DNA of 64,000 nt from Neobacillus cucumis (GCF_016107705.1 NZ_JAEHGC010000014.1:1-64000); one strand, 5' to 3'. Shown: positions 1 through 11,019, counted from the first letter of the stretch. Numbers and translations: made by a program. The notes: generated by a model not told the origin, from the letters alone.

Positions 1-64
1 TCGTTTTTACTAAAACTTCTTCTGTATTATCTAGTTTTGAGGGAATGATACCTCAAACAAATAG
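1..64 (+). other. 23S-5S rRNA internal transcribed spacer (partial)
   Basis: These bases lie directly upstream of the 5S rRNA and contain no reading frame of note. They resemble the short AT-rich spacer between 23S and 5S genes in Bacillaceae, so the 23S gene probably ends just outside the window. The call rests on position and general appearance only. Confidence 0.6.
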
Positions 65-180
<116 letters not shown>

Positions 181-181
<1 letters not shown>

Positions 182-221
182 ACCAAAAAAGACAACCTGA
201 TGAAGGTTGTCTTTTTTGGTG
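181..221 (+). terminator. rRNA operon terminator
   Basis: A perfect hairpin with arms CCAAAAAAGACAACCT and AGGTTGTCTTTTTTGG and a short loop starts at the last base of the 5S rRNA. The T-rich right arm acts as the U tract. This is a classic Rho-independent terminator ending the rrn transcript. Confidence 0.93.
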
Positions 222-237
222 TTCGTGGATAAAGCAG

Positions 238-562
238 TGGCACATAAAAATAATAATGTGGAACATATAATTCTAAATTGGAACATATAAAAGATGAGTT
301 AGTCCATATATGGTTTAATATGGAACATAAAATTAAAAACAATTAAAAAGGTAACTTTATAACTAAGCAATACACCTAATAAATCTCTTTTTGGATATAA
401 TTGAGGGAATTAATTGTTACTTAATCCAGACATCTGTCTGGATTTTTTTTTATCTAAAAGGGTATAGGAATATAAAACGGACTAATTTGGCATAAAAATT
501 TTTAAATGGAACATAAAACAGACAAACCGGAACATATATGATGCAACATGGAACAAAAATGT
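238..562. repeat. 21-bp phased GGAACATAAAA repeats
   Basis: Two clusters of a degenerate unit (GGAACATAAAA plus about 10 variable bases) fill most of the gap between the 5S terminator and yebE. The GG of each unit falls at 239, 260, 280, a mutated unit near 302, and 322; then at 467, 489, 508, 529 and 550. Spacing is therefore 19-22 bp, close to two helical turns. No credible coding frame runs through it; the apparent frames on either strand are AT-rich and end in the repeat. Between the clusters, a short inverted repeat at 427-442 (CCAGACATCTGTCTGG) followed by T's may be a weak terminator. Confidence 0.75.
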
Positions 563-660
563 TTAGTAAGAAAATTTTTTCTAAATACATAATCAAGCTA
601 CTAGACCTTTGTAAAAATTGTGCTAAAGTGGGGGAAGGATATATAAAGGGGGTAAATATT

Positions 661-1203
661 TTGTTAGAGAATAGTTTCATGATGGTAGCCATAATCCTTG
701 TTATCAATATTGTCTATGTCTCCTTTTTTACAATTAGAATGATCTTAACCTTAAAAGGACAACGGTATTTGGCTGCACTCCTCAGTATGATTGAAGTAGT
801 TATATATGTACTGGGCCTTGGCCTAGTGTTAAATAACTTAAATGAAATCCAGAACCTCATTGCGTATGCGGTGGGATACGGAATCGGTGTTGTAGTCGGA
901 ATGAAAATAGAGGAAAAGCTCGCACTTGGCTATATTACTGTCAATGTAATCACAAGCGAGTATGATAAAAATTTACCGGGAATACTGCGGGAAAAGGGAT
1001 ACGGAGTAACAAACTGGGAAGCAAACGGACTTGAAGGGGATCGGATGGCCATGCAAATCCTAACCCCGAGAAAATTTGAATTAAAGCTCTATGATACAAT
1101 CAAGAATCTAGATCCAAAGGCATTTATTATTTCGTATGAACCCAAATCCATCCACGGGGGGTTCTGGGTCAAATCCGTGAAAAGAGGGAAGTTATTTTCA
1201 TGA
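661..1203 (+). CDS. yebE: UPF0316/DUF2179 membrane protein YebE
   Basis: This 180-residue protein matches the UPF0316 family (B. subtilis YebE). It has an N-terminal membrane part of about three hydrophobic segments (roughly residues 5-85, including [16 protein letters not shown]) and a C-terminal soluble DUF2179 domain (about 90-175). The biochemical role is unknown. I chose the TTG at 661 because it follows a strong AAGGGGG ribosome site at normal spacing and gives the usual family length. An upstream in-frame ATG at 538 would add 41 poorly conserved residues and begin inside the repeat tract. The gene overlaps yebG by 4 bases, and the pair precedes the purine operon as in B. subtilis. Confidence 0.88.
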   Translation: MLENSFMMVAIILVINIVYVSFFTIRMILTLKGQRYLAALLSMIEVVIYVLGLGLVLNNLNEIQNLIAYAVGYGIGVVVGMKIEEKLALGYITVNVITSEYDKNLPGILREKGYGVTNWEANGLEGDRMAMQILTPRKFELKLYDTIKNLDPKAFIISYEPKSIHGGFWVKSVKRGKLFS

Positions 1204-1406
1204 GTCAAAAGAGCCAGAGAAAAATGCAATTTGAAGTACAGGAAAATGAAACCATTGATGCGTGCCTAACACGAATGAAGCAGCAGGGATATGTCCCAAT
1301 CAGACGGCTTGAAAAGCCGATTTTTCAAGAAATCAAAAAGGGAAATGAAACCAGTTTTGAACCAATTGGCCGTCAAATTGTCTTTGAAGGGCGCTTTAAT
1401 GAGTAA
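1200..1406 (+). CDS. yebG: NETI motif-containing protein YebG
   Basis: A 68-residue soluble protein that carries the family-defining Asn-Glu-Thr-Ile motif near residue 17 ([19 protein letters not shown]). Its start codon overlaps the end of yebE (ATGA), so the two are translationally coupled. Function is not known. The gene lies immediately upstream of the PurR boxes of the purine operon, the same position as in B. subtilis. Confidence 0.88.
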   Translation: MSQKSQRKMQFEVQENETIDACLTRMKQQGYVPIRRLEKPIFQEIKKGNETSFEPIGRQIVFEGRFNE

Positions 1407-1410
1407 AACA

Positions 1411-1445
1411 CGAACAATATAGTGCTAACCAATTTTAATTGTTCG
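1411..1445 (+). promoter_or_regulatory. PurR operator: two inverted PurBoxes
   Basis: CGAACAAT at 1411-1418 and its exact inverse ATTGTTCG at 1438-1445 form a widely spaced inverted pair. B. subtilis PurR binds two such CGAA-containing PurBoxes upstream of purE and is released by PRPP. Their place just 5' of the predicted -35 fits repression of the operon by PurR. The assignment is by motif and position. Confidence 0.8.
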
Positions 1446-1454
1446 ATATAATGG

Positions 1455-1483
1455 TTGACAGCTAATCGATTGGATTGTAAGAT
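1455..1483 (+). promoter_or_regulatory. Predicted sigma-A promoter of the pur operon
   Basis: A perfect -35 TTGACA (1455-1460) is followed after 17 bp by TAAGAT (1478-1483). The -10 is imperfect but spacing is ideal. It sits between the PurBoxes and the riboswitch, as expected for the purE promoter. Confidence 0.7.
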
Positions 1484-1510
1484 AAGTGTGTAGCAAATGA
1501 CAAATAATCT

Positions 1511-1583
1511 TACCCTCGTATATCAATGGGAATAGGGCCCATAAGTTTCTACCCAATAACCGTAAATTATTGGACTATGAGGG
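1511..1583 (+). promoter_or_regulatory. Purine riboswitch, guanine/hypoxanthine type
   Basis: P1 arms CCCTCGTA and TATGAGGG flank the three-way-junction aptamer, with the conserved segments ATAAGTTTCTACC and the ACCGTAAAT loop. The specificity nucleotide preceding TATGAGGG is C (position 1575), which in this family selects guanine or hypoxanthine over adenine. It controls the downstream terminator and hence transcription into purE. Confidence 0.95.
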
Positions 1584-1652
1584 AAAGTCAATATGTTCGG
1601 CAACAATACAGTTAGGGGAGAAGCCTTAACTTTGTTGACCTTTTCATCAAGA

Positions 1653-1709
1653 TGCCCGGACAAATGGCTTTCTCTTTTAGAGGATGCTATTTGTCTGGGC
1701 TTTTTATTT
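1653..1709 (+). terminator. Riboswitch-controlled terminator of pur leader
   Basis: Arms GCCCGGACAAAT and ATTTGTCTGGGC (12 bp, one G-U pair) enclose the loop and are followed by TTTTTATTT. It lies 70 bases past the aptamer and ends 20 bases before purE. Ligand binding to the aptamer would favour this hairpin and stop transcription. A smaller hairpin (GTTAGGGG...CCTTAAC, 1611-1630) lies in between and may belong to the alternative fold. Confidence 0.9.
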
Positions 1710-1729
1710 GGCTAAAAGGGGGATGCGGC

Positions 1730-2218
1730 ATGACGAAGCTTGTTGGTGTCATCATGGGAAGCAAATCGGACTGGGAAACAATGAAACATGCCTGTGAAAT
1801 ATTAGAAGAACTCGAAATTGCATATGAAAAAAAGGTAGTTTCTGCGCATCGGACACCAGATTTAATGTTTACCTATGCGCAAGAAGCACGGGATAGAGGT
1901 TTAAAGGTAATTATTGCAGGAGCAGGCGGTGCAGCACATCTTCCGGGAATGGTAGCAGCAAAAACGACGCTTCCCGTCATCGGGGTTCCGGTCCAATCAA
2001 AGGCCTTAAATGGTTTAGACTCTCTGCTTTCGATCGTGCAAATGCCGGGCGGAGTACCGGTGGCAACCGTTGCAATTGGTAAAGCCGGAGCAGTAAACGC
2101 AGGTCTTTTAGCAGCACAAATTTTATCAACAGAAGATAATGAATTAACGAAAAAATTAGAAGCAAGACGCCATGCAATCAAGGAAGAAGTTCTAGAAAGC
2201 GGTGAGCAGCTTGTCTAA
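1730..2218 (+). CDS. purE: 5-(carboxyamino)imidazole ribonucleotide mutase PurE
   Basis: PurE (class I) converts N5-CAIR to CAIR in de novo purine synthesis. The 162 residues equal the B. subtilis length. The N-terminal [10 protein letters not shown] phosphate-binding motif and the conserved SAHRTPD stretch, with the active-site His, are present, as is [11 protein letters not shown]. The ATG at 1730 follows AAAAGGGGG; the frame is open further upstream but into the terminator. It is the first gene of the operon and its end overlaps purK. Confidence 0.98.
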   Translation: MTKLVGVIMGSKSDWETMKHACEILEELEIAYEKKVVSAHRTPDLMFTYAQEARDRGLKVIIAGAGGAAHLPGMVAAKTTLPVIGVPVQSKALNGLDSLLSIVQMPGGVPVATVAIGKAGAVNAGLLAAQILSTEDNELTKKLEARRHAIKEEVLESGEQLV

Positions 2219-3356
2219 TAAAATAATTTTACCGGGGTCGACAATTGGGATTATCGGCGGTGGTCAATTGGGAAGAATGATGGCCCTCTCGGCTAAGGCT
2301 CAGGGCTATCGAATCGCTGTCTTGGAGCCAACTTCAGACTCACCTTGCGGGCAAGTGTCCGATTTTGAAGTCATTGGAGCTTATGATGATCGTGAGGCCA
2401 TTAGTAAGTTAGCAGGAATCAGTGATGTTATAACTTATGAATTTGAAAACATTGATGCAGATACACTTGAATGGATTTGTGAACGGGCGTATGTTCCACA
2501 AGGACCTACATTACTGACGATTACCCAGGACCGGATTAAGGAAAAGGCGGCAATCCAGCAGGCAGGTGTGGAAGTAGCCCCATATGAAGTCATTAACAGT
2601 CAAGAGGATTTATCTTTAAAAATTGAAGCAATCGGCTATCCCGCTGTGTTGAAGACGGCAAGAGGCGGCTACGACGGAAAGGGACAGCTTGTCATAAAAG
2701 TTCAGCAGGACCTGCAAAAAGCGGAGGAACTCATCAAACAGGGTGCATGTGTGCTCGAAAAATGGATTCCCTTTGAAAAGGAAATATCGGTTATCGTCAC
2801 ACGCAAGCTTGATGGGGAAACAGCGATATTCCCTGTGGCAGAAAATATCCATCAAGACAATATATTGCATCAAACGATTGTTCCCTCCCGCATTTCGGAA
2901 GTTATCCAAAAAAATGCAATTGAAAAGGCAAAACAAATTGCGGATTCATTAAATTTAGTCGGAACACTTGCGGTTGAAATGTTTTTAACTAGTGATGGAA
3001 CAATATATATCAATGAACTGGCTCCACGGCCTCATAATTCAGGGCACTTTTCGATTGAAGCCTGCGTGACGTCACAGTTTGAACAGCATGTACGTGCAAT
3101 CTGCAATCTGCCTCTAGGAAGTACCGAGCTATTAAAACCAGTAGTTATGGTCAACCTATTAGGGGAACATCTTGAAAGTATGTATGAAGAAATTCCGGGT
3201 ATGAAAGACTGGAAGGTTCACCTTTACGGAAAAAAAGAACCAAAAATAAAACGTAAAATGGGACACGTAACGATTTTACGTGATAATGTAACAGAGGCCC
3301 TTACAGAAATTGAACAAAGCGGCATTTGGAAAGTAACAGAAAAGATCGGAGGATAA
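2202..3356 (+). CDS. purK: 5-(carboxyamino)imidazole ribonucleotide synthase PurK
   Basis: PurK is an ATP-grasp enzyme that carboxylates AIR with bicarbonate to give N5-CAIR, the substrate of PurE. Visible are the N-terminal [12 protein letters not shown] dinucleotide-like fold, the ATP-grasp core ([12 protein letters not shown], about residue 150) and the metal-binding [12 protein letters not shown] motif (about 270). The GTG at 2202 gives 384 residues. A TTG at 2211, preceded by GGTGA at short spacing, would start the protein with MSNKI, closer to B. subtilis, and is equally plausible. It overlaps the purE end by 17 bases, implying coupling. Confidence 0.97.
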   Translation: MSSLSNKIILPGSTIGIIGGGQLGRMMALSAKAQGYRIAVLEPTSDSPCGQVSDFEVIGAYDDREAISKLAGISDVITYEFENIDADTLEWICERAYVPQGPTLLTITQDRIKEKAAIQQAGVEVAPYEVINSQEDLSLKIEAIGYPAVLKTARGGYDGKGQLVIKVQQDLQKAEELIKQGACVLEKWIPFEKEISVIVTRKLDGETAIFPVAENIHQDNILHQTIVPSRISEVIQKNAIEKAKQIADSLNLVGTLAVEMFLTSDGTIYINELAPRPHNSGHFSIEACVTSQFEQHVRAICNLPLGSTELLKPVVMVNLLGEHLESMYEEIPGMKDWKVHLYGKKEPKIKRKMGHVTILRDNVTEALTEIEQSGIWKVTEKIGG

Positions 3357-3359
3357 AAC

Positions 3360-4655
3360 ATGATTGATCGTTATACAAGACCGGAAATGGGTGCTATTTG
3401 GACAGAAGAAAATCGCTTTAAAGCTTGGCTTGAAGTAGAAATCCTTGCTTGCGAAGCCTGGTCAGAGCTTGGTGAAATTCCGAAGGAGGATGTAAAAAAG
3501 CTTCGTGAAAATGCATCCTTTAATATTGACAGAATTAAAGAAATCGAAGAAGAAACTAGACACGATGTTGTAGCCTTTACCCGCGCTGTATCAGAAACAT
3601 TAGGAGAAGAACGCAAATGGGTTCATTACGGCTTAACCTCGACAGATGTGGTCGACACGGCTTTATCGTATGTCTTAAAACAGGCCAATGCGATTTTACT
3701 AAAAGATATCGAAAACTTTGTTGAAATTTTAAAAAATAAAGCACAAGAACACAAAATGACCGTTATGATGGGGCGTACCCATGGAGTTCACGCAGAACCT
3801 ACTACTTTTGGTTTAAAGCTTGCCCTTTGGTATGAGGAAATGAAACGGAATCTTGATCGCTTCAAGCAAGCTGCAGAAGGCGTTGAATTTGGTAAAATTT
3901 CCGGTGCTGTTGGAACCTATGCCAATATCAACCCGTTTGTTGAACAATATGTGTGTGAAAAGCTTGGCATACAAAGAGCACCAATCTCAACACAAACCCT
4001 GCAGCGTGACCGTCATGCTCACTATATGTCAACGATTGCTTTAATCGCCACTTCGATTGAAAAGTTTGCGGTTGAAGTTCGCGGTCTGCAAAAGAGTGAA
4101 ACGCGTGAAGTTGAAGAATTTTTCGCGAAGGGGCAAAAGGGATCATCAGCGATGCCGCATAAGCGGAACCCAATTGGTTCTGAAAACATGACAGGAATGG
4201 CTCGCGTGATTCGCGGCTATATGTTGACAGCCTACGAAAATGTTCCATTATGGCATGAACGCGATATTTCTCATTCATCTGCTGAAAGAGTTATTCTACC
4301 GGATGCGACAATCGCTTTAAATTACATGTTGAACCGTTTCGGTAATATTATTAAAAATCTTACAGTTTATCCAGAAAATATGAAGCGCAATATGGATCGT
4401 ACACTTGGATTAATTTATTCACAGCGTGTATTGCTTGCGTTGATAGATAAAGGATTATCACGTGAAGAGGCTTACGATACTGTTCAGCCAAAAGCAATGG
4501 AAGCATGGGAAAAACAAGTACCATTCCGTCAGTTGATTGAGGCTGAAACAAAAATTACCAGCCTTCTTAATGCGGAAGAAATTGCAGACTGCTTTGATTA
4601 CAGCTATCACCTGCAGCATGTAGATACGATTTTTGACCGTTTAGGTTTGAACTAA
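3360..4655 (+). CDS. purB: Adenylosuccinate lyase PurB
   Basis: PurB acts twice: it releases fumarate from SAICAR in IMP synthesis and from adenylosuccinate in AMP synthesis. It belongs to the fumarase/aspartase superfamily. The signature loop [16 protein letters not shown] is at about residues 262-277, with the catalytic Ser, and the TSTDVVDTA and [14 protein letters not shown] substrate regions precede it. The 431 residues equal the B. subtilis length. It starts 3 bases after purK behind GGAGGATAAAAC. Confidence 0.98.
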   Translation: MIDRYTRPEMGAIWTEENRFKAWLEVEILACEAWSELGEIPKEDVKKLRENASFNIDRIKEIEEETRHDVVAFTRAVSETLGEERKWVHYGLTSTDVVDTALSYVLKQANAILLKDIENFVEILKNKAQEHKMTVMMGRTHGVHAEPTTFGLKLALWYEEMKRNLDRFKQAAEGVEFGKISGAVGTYANINPFVEQYVCEKLGIQRAPISTQTLQRDRHAHYMSTIALIATSIEKFAVEVRGLQKSETREVEEFFAKGQKGSSAMPHKRNPIGSENMTGMARVIRGYMLTAYENVPLWHERDISHSSAERVILPDATIALNYMLNRFGNIIKNLTVYPENMKRNMDRTLGLIYSQRVLLALIDKGLSREEAYDTVQPKAMEAWEKQVPFRQLIEAETKITSLLNAEEIADCFDYSYHLQHVDTIFDRLGLN

Positions 4656-4662
4656 AAAAATA

Positions 4663-4683
4663 AGGGGCAGCAGTTGGGCCCCT
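4663..4683 (+). other. Hairpin between purB and purC
   Basis: AGGGGC and GCCCCT can form a six-pair stem in the only sizeable gap inside the purine operon (76 bp). No T tract follows, so it is unlikely to terminate. It may affect mRNA stability or processing; function is not established. Confidence 0.4.
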
Positions 4684-4731
4684 CTTCAACGAATAAAATT
4701 CCCAATATTGCAAAATTTGGAGGCGTTCCTG

Positions 4732-5445
4732 ATGAAAGAACTTCTATACGAAGGAAAAGCGAAAAGAATTTATAAAACGGAAAATGACCAGGTTGTTTTA
4801 GTGGAATATAAAGATTCTGCAACTGCCTTTAACGGGCAAAAGAAAGCAGACATTACCGGTAAAGGGCGTTTAAATAATGAGATTACGAGTTTGCTCTTTT
4901 TAAAGTTAAAAGAAAAGGGTATTGATTCGCATTTTATCGAGCGTGTGTCGGAATTAGAACAACTTGTGAAAAAGGTTAATATTATCCCACTTGAAACAGT
5001 TGTCCGTAATGTTGCAGCAGGAAGCTTTTCCAAAAGACTAGGTGTTGAAGAAGGAACGCCGTTGAAGGCTCCAATTGTTGAATTTTACTTAAAAGATGAT
5101 GAACTTGGCGACCCGCTTGTTACCGTCGACCATATTCTTGAATTGGATTTAGCTACAGAAGAAGAAATCAAGGTATTAAGAGAGAAAGCCTTAGAAGTTG
5201 ATGCAGTTTTATCGAGCTTTTTCGAAGAATTGGGTATTCGTCTGATTGACTTTAAATTAGAGTTTGGAAAAGACACGGATGGGCAAATCCTGCTTGCCGA
5301 TGAAATATCACCTGATACCTGCAGATTGTGGGAGAAAGAGACAAATAAAAAGCTCGATAAAGATGTATTCCGTCGGGACCTTGGAAGTTTAACAGATGCA
5401 TATGAAAATATTTTAGCGAGATTGGGAGGACATCAGAATGTTTAA
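4732..5445 (+). CDS. purC: SAICAR synthase PurC
   Basis: PurC joins aspartate to CAIR using ATP, giving SAICAR. The family N-terminus ([11 protein letters not shown]), DSATAFNG, the central [15 protein letters not shown] and the nucleotide-binding [11 protein letters not shown] are all present. The 237 residues suit the short bacterial form. I chose the ATG at 4732 because TTGGAGG lies at proper spacing; an upstream ATG at 4708 lies before that ribosome site. It overlaps purS by 8 bases. Confidence 0.97.
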   Translation: MKELLYEGKAKRIYKTENDQVVLVEYKDSATAFNGQKKADITGKGRLNNEITSLLFLKLKEKGIDSHFIERVSELEQLVKKVNIIPLETVVRNVAAGSFSKRLGVEEGTPLKAPIVEFYLKDDELGDPLVTVDHILELDLATEEEIKVLREKALEVDAVLSSFFEELGIRLIDFKLEFGKDTDGQILLADEISPDTCRLWEKETNKKLDKDVFRRDLGSLTDAYENILARLGGHQNV

Positions 5446-5692
5446 AGTAAAGGTATTTGTCACGTTAAGAGAAAGTGTATTAGACCCTCAAGGTAAAGCA
5501 GTAACTCATTCTTTACATTCTTTAAACTACAAGGAAGTGGCCGATGTCCGAATCGGTAAATATATGGAATTAACAATTGAAAAGTCTGACCGTGATATTC
5601 ATGAAGTGATCAATGAAATTTGCTCAAACCTTTTAGCAAATCCGGTTATTGAAGATTACCGTTATGAGGTAGAGGAGTGTGTGGTCCAGTGA
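5438..5692 (+). CDS. purS: FGAM synthase subunit PurS
   Basis: An 84-residue small subunit of the three-part formylglycinamidine ribonucleotide synthetase (PurS-PurQ-PurL) of Gram-positive bacteria. PurS bridges the glutaminase and synthetase and supports ammonia channelling. The protein is a short alpha/beta fold ([19 protein letters not shown], then RIGKYMEL), typical of the family. GGGAGGACATCAG precedes the ATG. Overlaps with purC and purQ fix equal expression. Confidence 0.96.
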   Translation: MFKVKVFVTLRESVLDPQGKAVTHSLHSLNYKEVADVRIGKYMELTIEKSDRDIHEVINEICSNLLANPVIEDYRYEVEECVVQ

Positions 5693-6372
5693 AATTTGCG
5701 GTAATCGTTTTTCCAGGATCAAACTGTGATATTGACATGTTTCATGCGATTAAAGATGAGCTTGGGGAACAGGTTGAATATGTTTGGCATGATGCAGAAA
5801 GCCTTGATGAGTTTGATGGGATTTTACTTCCAGGAGGCTTTTCATACGGAGATTATTTACGCTCAGGAGCCATTGCCCGATTCAGTAATGTCATGAAAGA
5901 GGTTGTGAAGGCGGCACAAGCCGGCAAGCCGGTTATGGGTGTTTGCAACGGATTTCAAATTCTTTTGGAAGCAGGGTTGCTTCCGGGAGCAATGAGACGA
6001 AACGAAAGTTTATCCTTTATTTGTAAGCAAGTTGAATTAAAGGTTGAAAACAATCAAACGATGTTTACTTCTGAATTAGCTGCAGGAGAAACCATCACGA
6101 TTCCAGTTGCACATGGTGAAGGGAATTACTATTGCGACGAGGAAACGCTGGCAAAGCTAAAAGCAAATAACCAAATCGTTTTTACCTACCAGGAAAATCC
6201 GAACGGAAGCTTAGAAAATATCGCTGGTATAATGAACGAAAAAGGCAACGTATTAGGTATGATGCCGCATCCGGAAAGAGCTGTGGATGCTCTTTTAGGC
6301 AGTGCCGACGGGCTTAAATTGTTTCAATCGATTGTAAAGACTTGGAGGGAAGCACATGTTGTTAACGCGTGA
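5689..6372 (+). CDS. purQ: FGAM synthase glutaminase subunit PurQ
   Basis: PurQ is a class I glutamine amidotransferase delivering ammonia to PurL. The nucleophile elbow GVCNGFQ contains the catalytic Cys (about residue 86), and the His/Glu pair is in the PHPERAV motif (about 194). The oxyanion-region motif [13 protein letters not shown] is intact. A GTG at 5689, overlapping the purS stop as GTGA, gives 227 residues, the B. subtilis length. An upstream in-frame ATG at 5677 would add four residues and seems less likely. Confidence 0.96.
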   Translation: MKFAVIVFPGSNCDIDMFHAIKDELGEQVEYVWHDAESLDEFDGILLPGGFSYGDYLRSGAIARFSNVMKEVVKAAQAGKPVMGVCNGFQILLEAGLLPGAMRRNESLSFICKQVELKVENNQTMFTSELAAGETITIPVAHGEGNYYCDEETLAKLKANNQIVFTYQENPNGSLENIAGIMNEKGNVLGMMPHPERAVDALLGSADGLKLFQSIVKTWREAHVVNA

Positions 6373-8581
6373 ACCAAATCCGAATGAGATTAAAGCGGAA
6401 AAAGTATATCAGCAAATGGGTTTGTCCGATGAAGAGTTTGCGTTGGTTGAAAAAATCCTTGGACGCACGCCAAATTATACAGAAACAGGCTTATTTTCGG
6501 TTATGTGGTCTGAACACTGCAGCTACAAAAATTCCAAGCCAGTATTGAAAAAATTCCCGATTACAGGTGAGCGTGTACTTCAGGGCCCTGGGGAAGGGGC
6601 AGGTATCGTTGATATCGGTGATAATCAGGCGGTTGTGTTTAAAATTGAAAGTCATAACCATCCTTCAGCTATCGAGCCTTACCAAGGTGCAGCAACAGGT
6701 GTCGGCGGGATTATCCGTGACGTATTTTCAATGGGGGCACGTCCAATTGCAATGCTAAATTCTCTTCGTTTTGGAGAGTTAGATTCAGCACGTGTCCGCT
6801 ATTTATTTAAAGAAGTTGTCGCTGGGATTGCCGGATACGGCAACTGTATCGGAATTCCAACCGTAGGCGGCGAAATTCAATTTGATCCATGCTATGAAGG
6901 AAATCCATTAGTCAATGCAATGTGTGTTGGTCTAATTGACCATAAGGATATTAAAAAAGGTCAGGCGCATGGCGAAGGCAACACGGTTATGTATGTCGGT
7001 GCGAAAACAGGCCGTGACGGAATCCATGGCGCTACCTTTGCGTCGGAGGAATTAACGGAGCAATCCAGTGAAGACCGCCCAGCTGTACAGGTTGGCGATC
7101 CGTTTATGGAGAAGCTGTTACTCGAAGCATGTTTAGAACTCATTCACTCCGATGCCCTTGTAGGAATTCAGGATATGGGCGCTGCAGGCTTAGTCAGTTC
7201 TTCCGCGGAAATGGCAAGTAAAGCTGGAATGGGAATTGAGATGAACTTAGACCTTGTTCCTCAGCGGGAAACAGGAATGACTCCGTATGAAATGATGTTA
7301 TCTGAATCGCAAGAACGGATGCTCATTGTTGTGAAAAAAGGAAGAGAACAAGAAATCGTAGATCTTTTTAAAAAATATGATTTAGAAGCTGTTGCCATTG
7401 GGAAGGTTACAAGTGATAAACAGCTCCGCTTACTTCATAACGGAGACGTTGTTGCAGATGTTCCAGCTGATGCATTAGCCGAGGATGCACCGGTTTACCA
7501 TAAGCCATCAACAGAGCCAAGCTATTTTGCAGAGTTCCAGGCAATGGAGAATGAGGCTCCTTTTGTAGAGGATATGAAAGCAACTCTTTTAGACCTTTTA
7601 AGTCAGCCAACGGTTGCCAGCAAGGAATGGGTTTATGAGCAGTATGATCACATGGTACGGACAAATACAGTTGTATCACCAGGATCGGACGCAGCGGTAG
7701 TCAGAATTCGCGGTACTCGTAAAGCTTTGGCCATGACAACGGATTGTAATTCACGTTATGTGTATTTAGATCCGGAAATGGGCGGAAAAATTGCTGTTGC
7801 GGAAGCGGCACGTAATATCGTTTGCTCAGGTGCGGAACCATTGGCTATTACCGATAACTTAAATTTCGGTAACCCGGAAAAGCCTGAAGTTTTCTGGCAA
7901 ATTGAGAAAGCAGCAGACGGCATGAGTGAAGCTTGCCGTGTTCTTGAGACACCGGTCATTGGCGGAAACGTCTCTTTATATAACGAAACAAGCGGAACAG
8001 CCATCTATCCAACACCGGTTGTTGGAATGGTCGGTTTAGTGACGGATCTTGATCATATTACAACACAAAATTTTAAAAACAGCGGAGATTTAATTTATCT
8101 TGTCGGAGAAACAAAAGATGAGTTTGGCGGTAGTGAGCTGCAAAAACTATTGAACGGAAAAGTTTTTGGCCGTGCCCCTGAGTTGAACGTCAAGATTGAA
8201 AAAGAAAGACAGAATAAAGTGCTCGCTGCAATCCGTGCGGGTGTGGTTGAATCAGCTCACGACCTTTCTGAAGGCGGCCTGGGAGTGGCTTTAGCAGAAT
8301 GCCTTTTTGCTGACAATCAGCTGGGAGCAGAAGTGAGTATCACAGGAAATGCTGTATCAGCTTTATTTAGTGAAACCCAATCTCGTTTTCTAATAACAGT
8401 GAAAAAAGAAAATCAAACAGAGTTTGAGCGTTTAGTTGATGCAAAATTGATTGGGGAAGTAACCGATACAGCAACATTGCAGGTATCAGGCGATAACGGC
8501 TTTGTACTTGATGCTTCGGTGAACGAATTAAAAGCTGCTTGGAAAGGAGCTATCCCATGCTTGCTGAAATCAAGGGATTAA
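6356..8581 (+). CDS. purL: FGAM synthase large subunit PurL
   Basis: PurL (small form, 741 residues) uses ATP and ammonia from PurQ to convert FGAR to FGAM. Two AIRS-like halves are visible: the first with the [13 protein letters not shown] and [20 protein letters not shown] motifs, the second with the [14 protein letters not shown] and GGNVSLYNE motifs. Length matches the Gram-positive small PurL that needs PurS. TTGGAGGG precedes the ATG. It overlaps purQ by 17 bases and purF by 25 bases. Confidence 0.98.
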   Translation: MLLTREPNPNEIKAEKVYQQMGLSDEEFALVEKILGRTPNYTETGLFSVMWSEHCSYKNSKPVLKKFPITGERVLQGPGEGAGIVDIGDNQAVVFKIESHNHPSAIEPYQGAATGVGGIIRDVFSMGARPIAMLNSLRFGELDSARVRYLFKEVVAGIAGYGNCIGIPTVGGEIQFDPCYEGNPLVNAMCVGLIDHKDIKKGQAHGEGNTVMYVGAKTGRDGIHGATFASEELTEQSSEDRPAVQVGDPFMEKLLLEACLELIHSDALVGIQDMGAAGLVSSSAEMASKAGMGIEMNLDLVPQRETGMTPYEMMLSESQERMLIVVKKGREQEIVDLFKKYDLEAVAIGKVTSDKQLRLLHNGDVVADVPADALAEDAPVYHKPSTEPSYFAEFQAMENEAPFVEDMKATLLDLLSQPTVASKEWVYEQYDHMVRTNTVVSPGSDAAVVRIRGTRKALAMTTDCNSRYVYLDPEMGGKIAVAEAARNIVCSGAEPLAITDNLNFGNPEKPEVFWQIEKAADGMSEACRVLETPVIGGNVSLYNETSGTAIYPTPVVGMVGLVTDLDHITTQNFKNSGDLIYLVGETKDEFGGSELQKLLNGKVFGRAPELNVKIEKERQNKVLAAIRAGVVESAHDLSEGGLGVALAECLFADNQLGAEVSITGNAVSALFSETQSRFLITVKKENQTEFERLVDAKLIGEVTDTATLQVSGDNGFVLDASVNELKAAWKGAIPCLLKSRD

Positions 8582-9969
8582 ATGAAGAGTGCGGAGTTTT
8601 TGGAGTTTGGGGACATCAAGACGCGGCACAGCTTACTTATTATGCACTTCACAGTTTGCAGCACCGCGGACAGGAAGGTACCGGCATTGTTGTAACTGAT
8701 GGTAAAGCACTTAAAGGCGTAAAAGGTGAAGGATTGGTTACGGAAATTTTTACTGCCGATGCGATGAAAGAATTAACAGGGAACGGGGCAATTGGTCACG
8801 TGCGTTATGCAACTGCCGGGGGCGGAGGATATGAAAATGTCCAGCCCCTGCTGTTCCATTCTCAAGTTGGTAGTCTTGCCCTTGCACATAATGGAAATCT
8901 CGTTAATGTTAATTCGCTTAAACATCAGCTGGAATCACAGGGCAGTATTTTTCAAACAAGTTCAGATACAGAGGTCTTGGCTCACTTAATGAAAAGAAGC
9001 GGTTATTCTGAGTTGAAAGATCAGGCGAAGAACGCACTTTCTATGCTAAAAGGGGCTTATGCCTACTTGATTATGACGGAAACAGAATTATTGGTAGCAC
9101 TTGACCCACATGGATTACGGCCATTATCACTTGGCTGCCTTGGTGATGCCTATGTTGTGGCATCGGAAACCTGTGCATTTGATGTCATCGGTGCGGAATA
9201 TATACGCGATATTATGCCAGGGGAACTGCTTATCATTAACGATAACGGTATTGTCTCGGAACAATTTGCGGTGAGTTCAACAAAAGCTATTTGTATGATG
9301 GAATATATTTATTTTTCAAGACCTGATAGTGATATTCAAGGAATCAATGTTCATACAGCCCGGAAGAATCTTGGGAAGCAATTATATAAAGAAGCCCCGA
9401 TTGAAGCAGATGTTGTTACCGGGGTACCCGATTCAAGTATTTCTGCAGCAATTGGTTATGCGGAAGCCTCTGGGATTCCGTACGAAATGGGGTTAATTAA
9501 AAACCGTTATGTTGGCAGAACGTTTATTCAGCCCTCACAATCGTTACGTGAGCAAGGGGTTAAAATGAAACTTTCACCTGTTCGTGGAGTAGTGGAAGGG
9601 AAACGGGTCGTCATGGTCGATGATTCAATCGTCCGCGGAACGACCAGCAGACGAATTGTCACCATGCTAAAAGATGCTGGAGCGACAGAAGTCCATGTTG
9701 TGATTAGCTCTCCACCAATAAAAAATCCATGTTTCTATGGAATTGATACATCAACAAAGGAAGAATTGATTGCTTCCGATAAATCAGTCGAGGAAATCAG
9801 GGAACTGATTGGAGCCGATTCGCTTACCTTCTTAAGCGTTGAAGGGATGGTTGAAGCAATTGGTAAAAAGGATGCGAACGGAACAGGCGGGTATTGCCTA
9901 GGCTGCTTTACAGGAAATTACCCGACAGAAATTTATCCGGATACACTTCAATACTATTACCAAAAGTAG
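8557..9969 (+). CDS. purF: Amidophosphoribosyltransferase PurF
   Basis: PurF makes phosphoribosylamine from PRPP and glutamine, the committed step. Starting at the ATG at 8557 (GGAAAGGAG upstream), the first 11 residues [11 protein letters not shown] form a propeptide like that of B. subtilis, removed to expose the N-terminal nucleophile Cys12 (CGVFGVWG). The PRPP motif [14 protein letters not shown] is at about residue 350. Cysteines in ICMMEY, NPCFYG and CLGCF match the 4Fe-4S ligands of the oxygen-sensitive Bacillus enzyme. A start at 8539 would lengthen the propeptide and is less likely. Confidence 0.98.
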   Translation: MLAEIKGLNEECGVFGVWGHQDAAQLTYYALHSLQHRGQEGTGIVVTDGKALKGVKGEGLVTEIFTADAMKELTGNGAIGHVRYATAGGGGYENVQPLLFHSQVGSLALAHNGNLVNVNSLKHQLESQGSIFQTSSDTEVLAHLMKRSGYSELKDQAKNALSMLKGAYAYLIMTETELLVALDPHGLRPLSLGCLGDAYVVASETCAFDVIGAEYIRDIMPGELLIINDNGIVSEQFAVSSTKAICMMEYIYFSRPDSDIQGINVHTARKNLGKQLYKEAPIEADVVTGVPDSSISAAIGYAEASGIPYEMGLIKNRYVGRTFIQPSQSLREQGVKMKLSPVRGVVEGKRVVMVDDSIVRGTTSRRIVTMLKDAGATEVHVVISSPPIKNPCFYGIDTSTKEELIASDKSVEEIRELIGADSLTFLSVEGMVEAIGKKDANGTGGYCLGCFTGNYPTEIYPDTLQYYYQK

Positions 9970-9984
9970 ATAGGAGGAACTGTC

Positions 9985-11019
9985 GTGGCAAATGCATATA
10001 AAGAAGCGGGAGTAAACATCGAAGCAGGCTATGAGGCGGTTGAACGAATGAAAAAGCATGTTCAAAAAACAGCAAGGGCCGGAGTATTGGGCGGTTTAGG
10101 CGGTTTTGGGGGCATGTTTGACCTATCTGCGCTTCAATTAAAAGAGCCAGTCCTCGTTTCGGGAACGGACGGAGTCGGAACCAAGCTGATGCTTGCTTTT
10201 ATGATGGATAAGCACGATACAATCGGCATTGATGCGGTAGCAATGTGTGTGAATGACATTGTCGTCCAAGGAGCAGAGCCTTTGTATTTTCTTGACTACA
10301 TAGCCTGCGGAAAGGCTGTGCCTGAAAAGATTGAGGCAATTGTAAAAGGAATCGCGGATGGCTGTGAACAAGCAGGCTGTGCTTTAATTGGCGGAGAAAC
10401 GGCAGAGATGCCTGGTTTGTACAATGAATCGGAATATGATTTAGCAGGATTTTCGGTAGGTGCTTGTGAAAAAACACAATTGATTACAGGTGAAGCGATT
10501 AAACCTGGGGATGTTCTTATCGGTTTGGCATCAAGTGGAATCCATAGCAATGGCTATTCCCTTGTACGCAAAGTTTTTGCTAATCAGTCTTTATCAGAGT
10601 ATGTTGATGAACTTGGTTGTACTTTAGGGGAAGAACTGCTGAAGCCAACAAAGATTTATGTGAAATCAATTTTATCTGCTTTGAAAAAATTCAACTTAAA
10701 GGGAATGGCTCATATTACCGGCGGTGGTTTTATTGAGAATATCCCAAGAATGCTCCCAGAGGGACTTGGTGCAGAAATTCAGGAACAAAGCTTTAACATT
10801 CCACCTGTGTTCAAGCTGATGGAATCTGTTGGACAAATTGACCGACAGGAGATGTATAATATCTTTAATATGGGAATTGGTATGGTGATTGCAGTAGACA
10901 AGACGATTGCTTCTGATGTGCTAGAACATTTTGGGCAATGCGGTGAAACAGCGTATGAAATCGGGAGTGTAACCGAAACGGATGGAATTAGCATCATCCC
11001 GGCTGGAGGAAAAAAATGA
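9985..11019 (+). CDS. purM: AIR synthase PurM
   Basis: PurM closes the imidazole ring, converting FGAM to AIR with ATP. The 344 residues and motifs [35 protein letters not shown] and the [16 protein letters not shown] segment are diagnostic. The gene starts with GTG behind TAGGAGG, 15 bases after purF, and overlaps purN by 4 bases (ATGA). Confidence 0.98.
   Translation: MANAYKEAGVNIEAGYEAVERMKKHVQKTARAGVLGGLGGFGGMFDLSALQLKEPVLVSGTDGVGTKLMLAFMMDKHDTIGIDAVAMCVNDIVVQGAEPLYFLDYIACGKAVPEKIEAIVKGIADGCEQAGCALIGGETAEMPGLYNESEYDLAGFSVGACEKTQLITGEAIKPGDVLIGLASSGIHSNGYSLVRKVFANQSLSEYVDELGCTLGEELLKPTKIYVKSILSALKKFNLKGMAHITGGGFIENIPRMLPEGLGAEIQEQSFNIPPVFKLMESVGQIDRQEMYNIFNMGIGMVIAVDKTIASDVLEHFGQCGETAYEIGSVTETDGISIIPAGGKK

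Noticed and set aside
538..660. N-terminal extension of yebE to the ATG at 538
   Set aside because: It would begin inside the 21-bp repeat tract and add 41 residues not expected in the family; TTG at 661 has a strong ribosome site.
1873..2181. Minus-strand frames inside purE and other pur genes
   Set aside because: They are shadows of well-supported plus-strand genes and lack translation signals.
4663..4683. Terminator between purB and purC
   Set aside because: The hairpin has no T tract, and the operon must continue through it.
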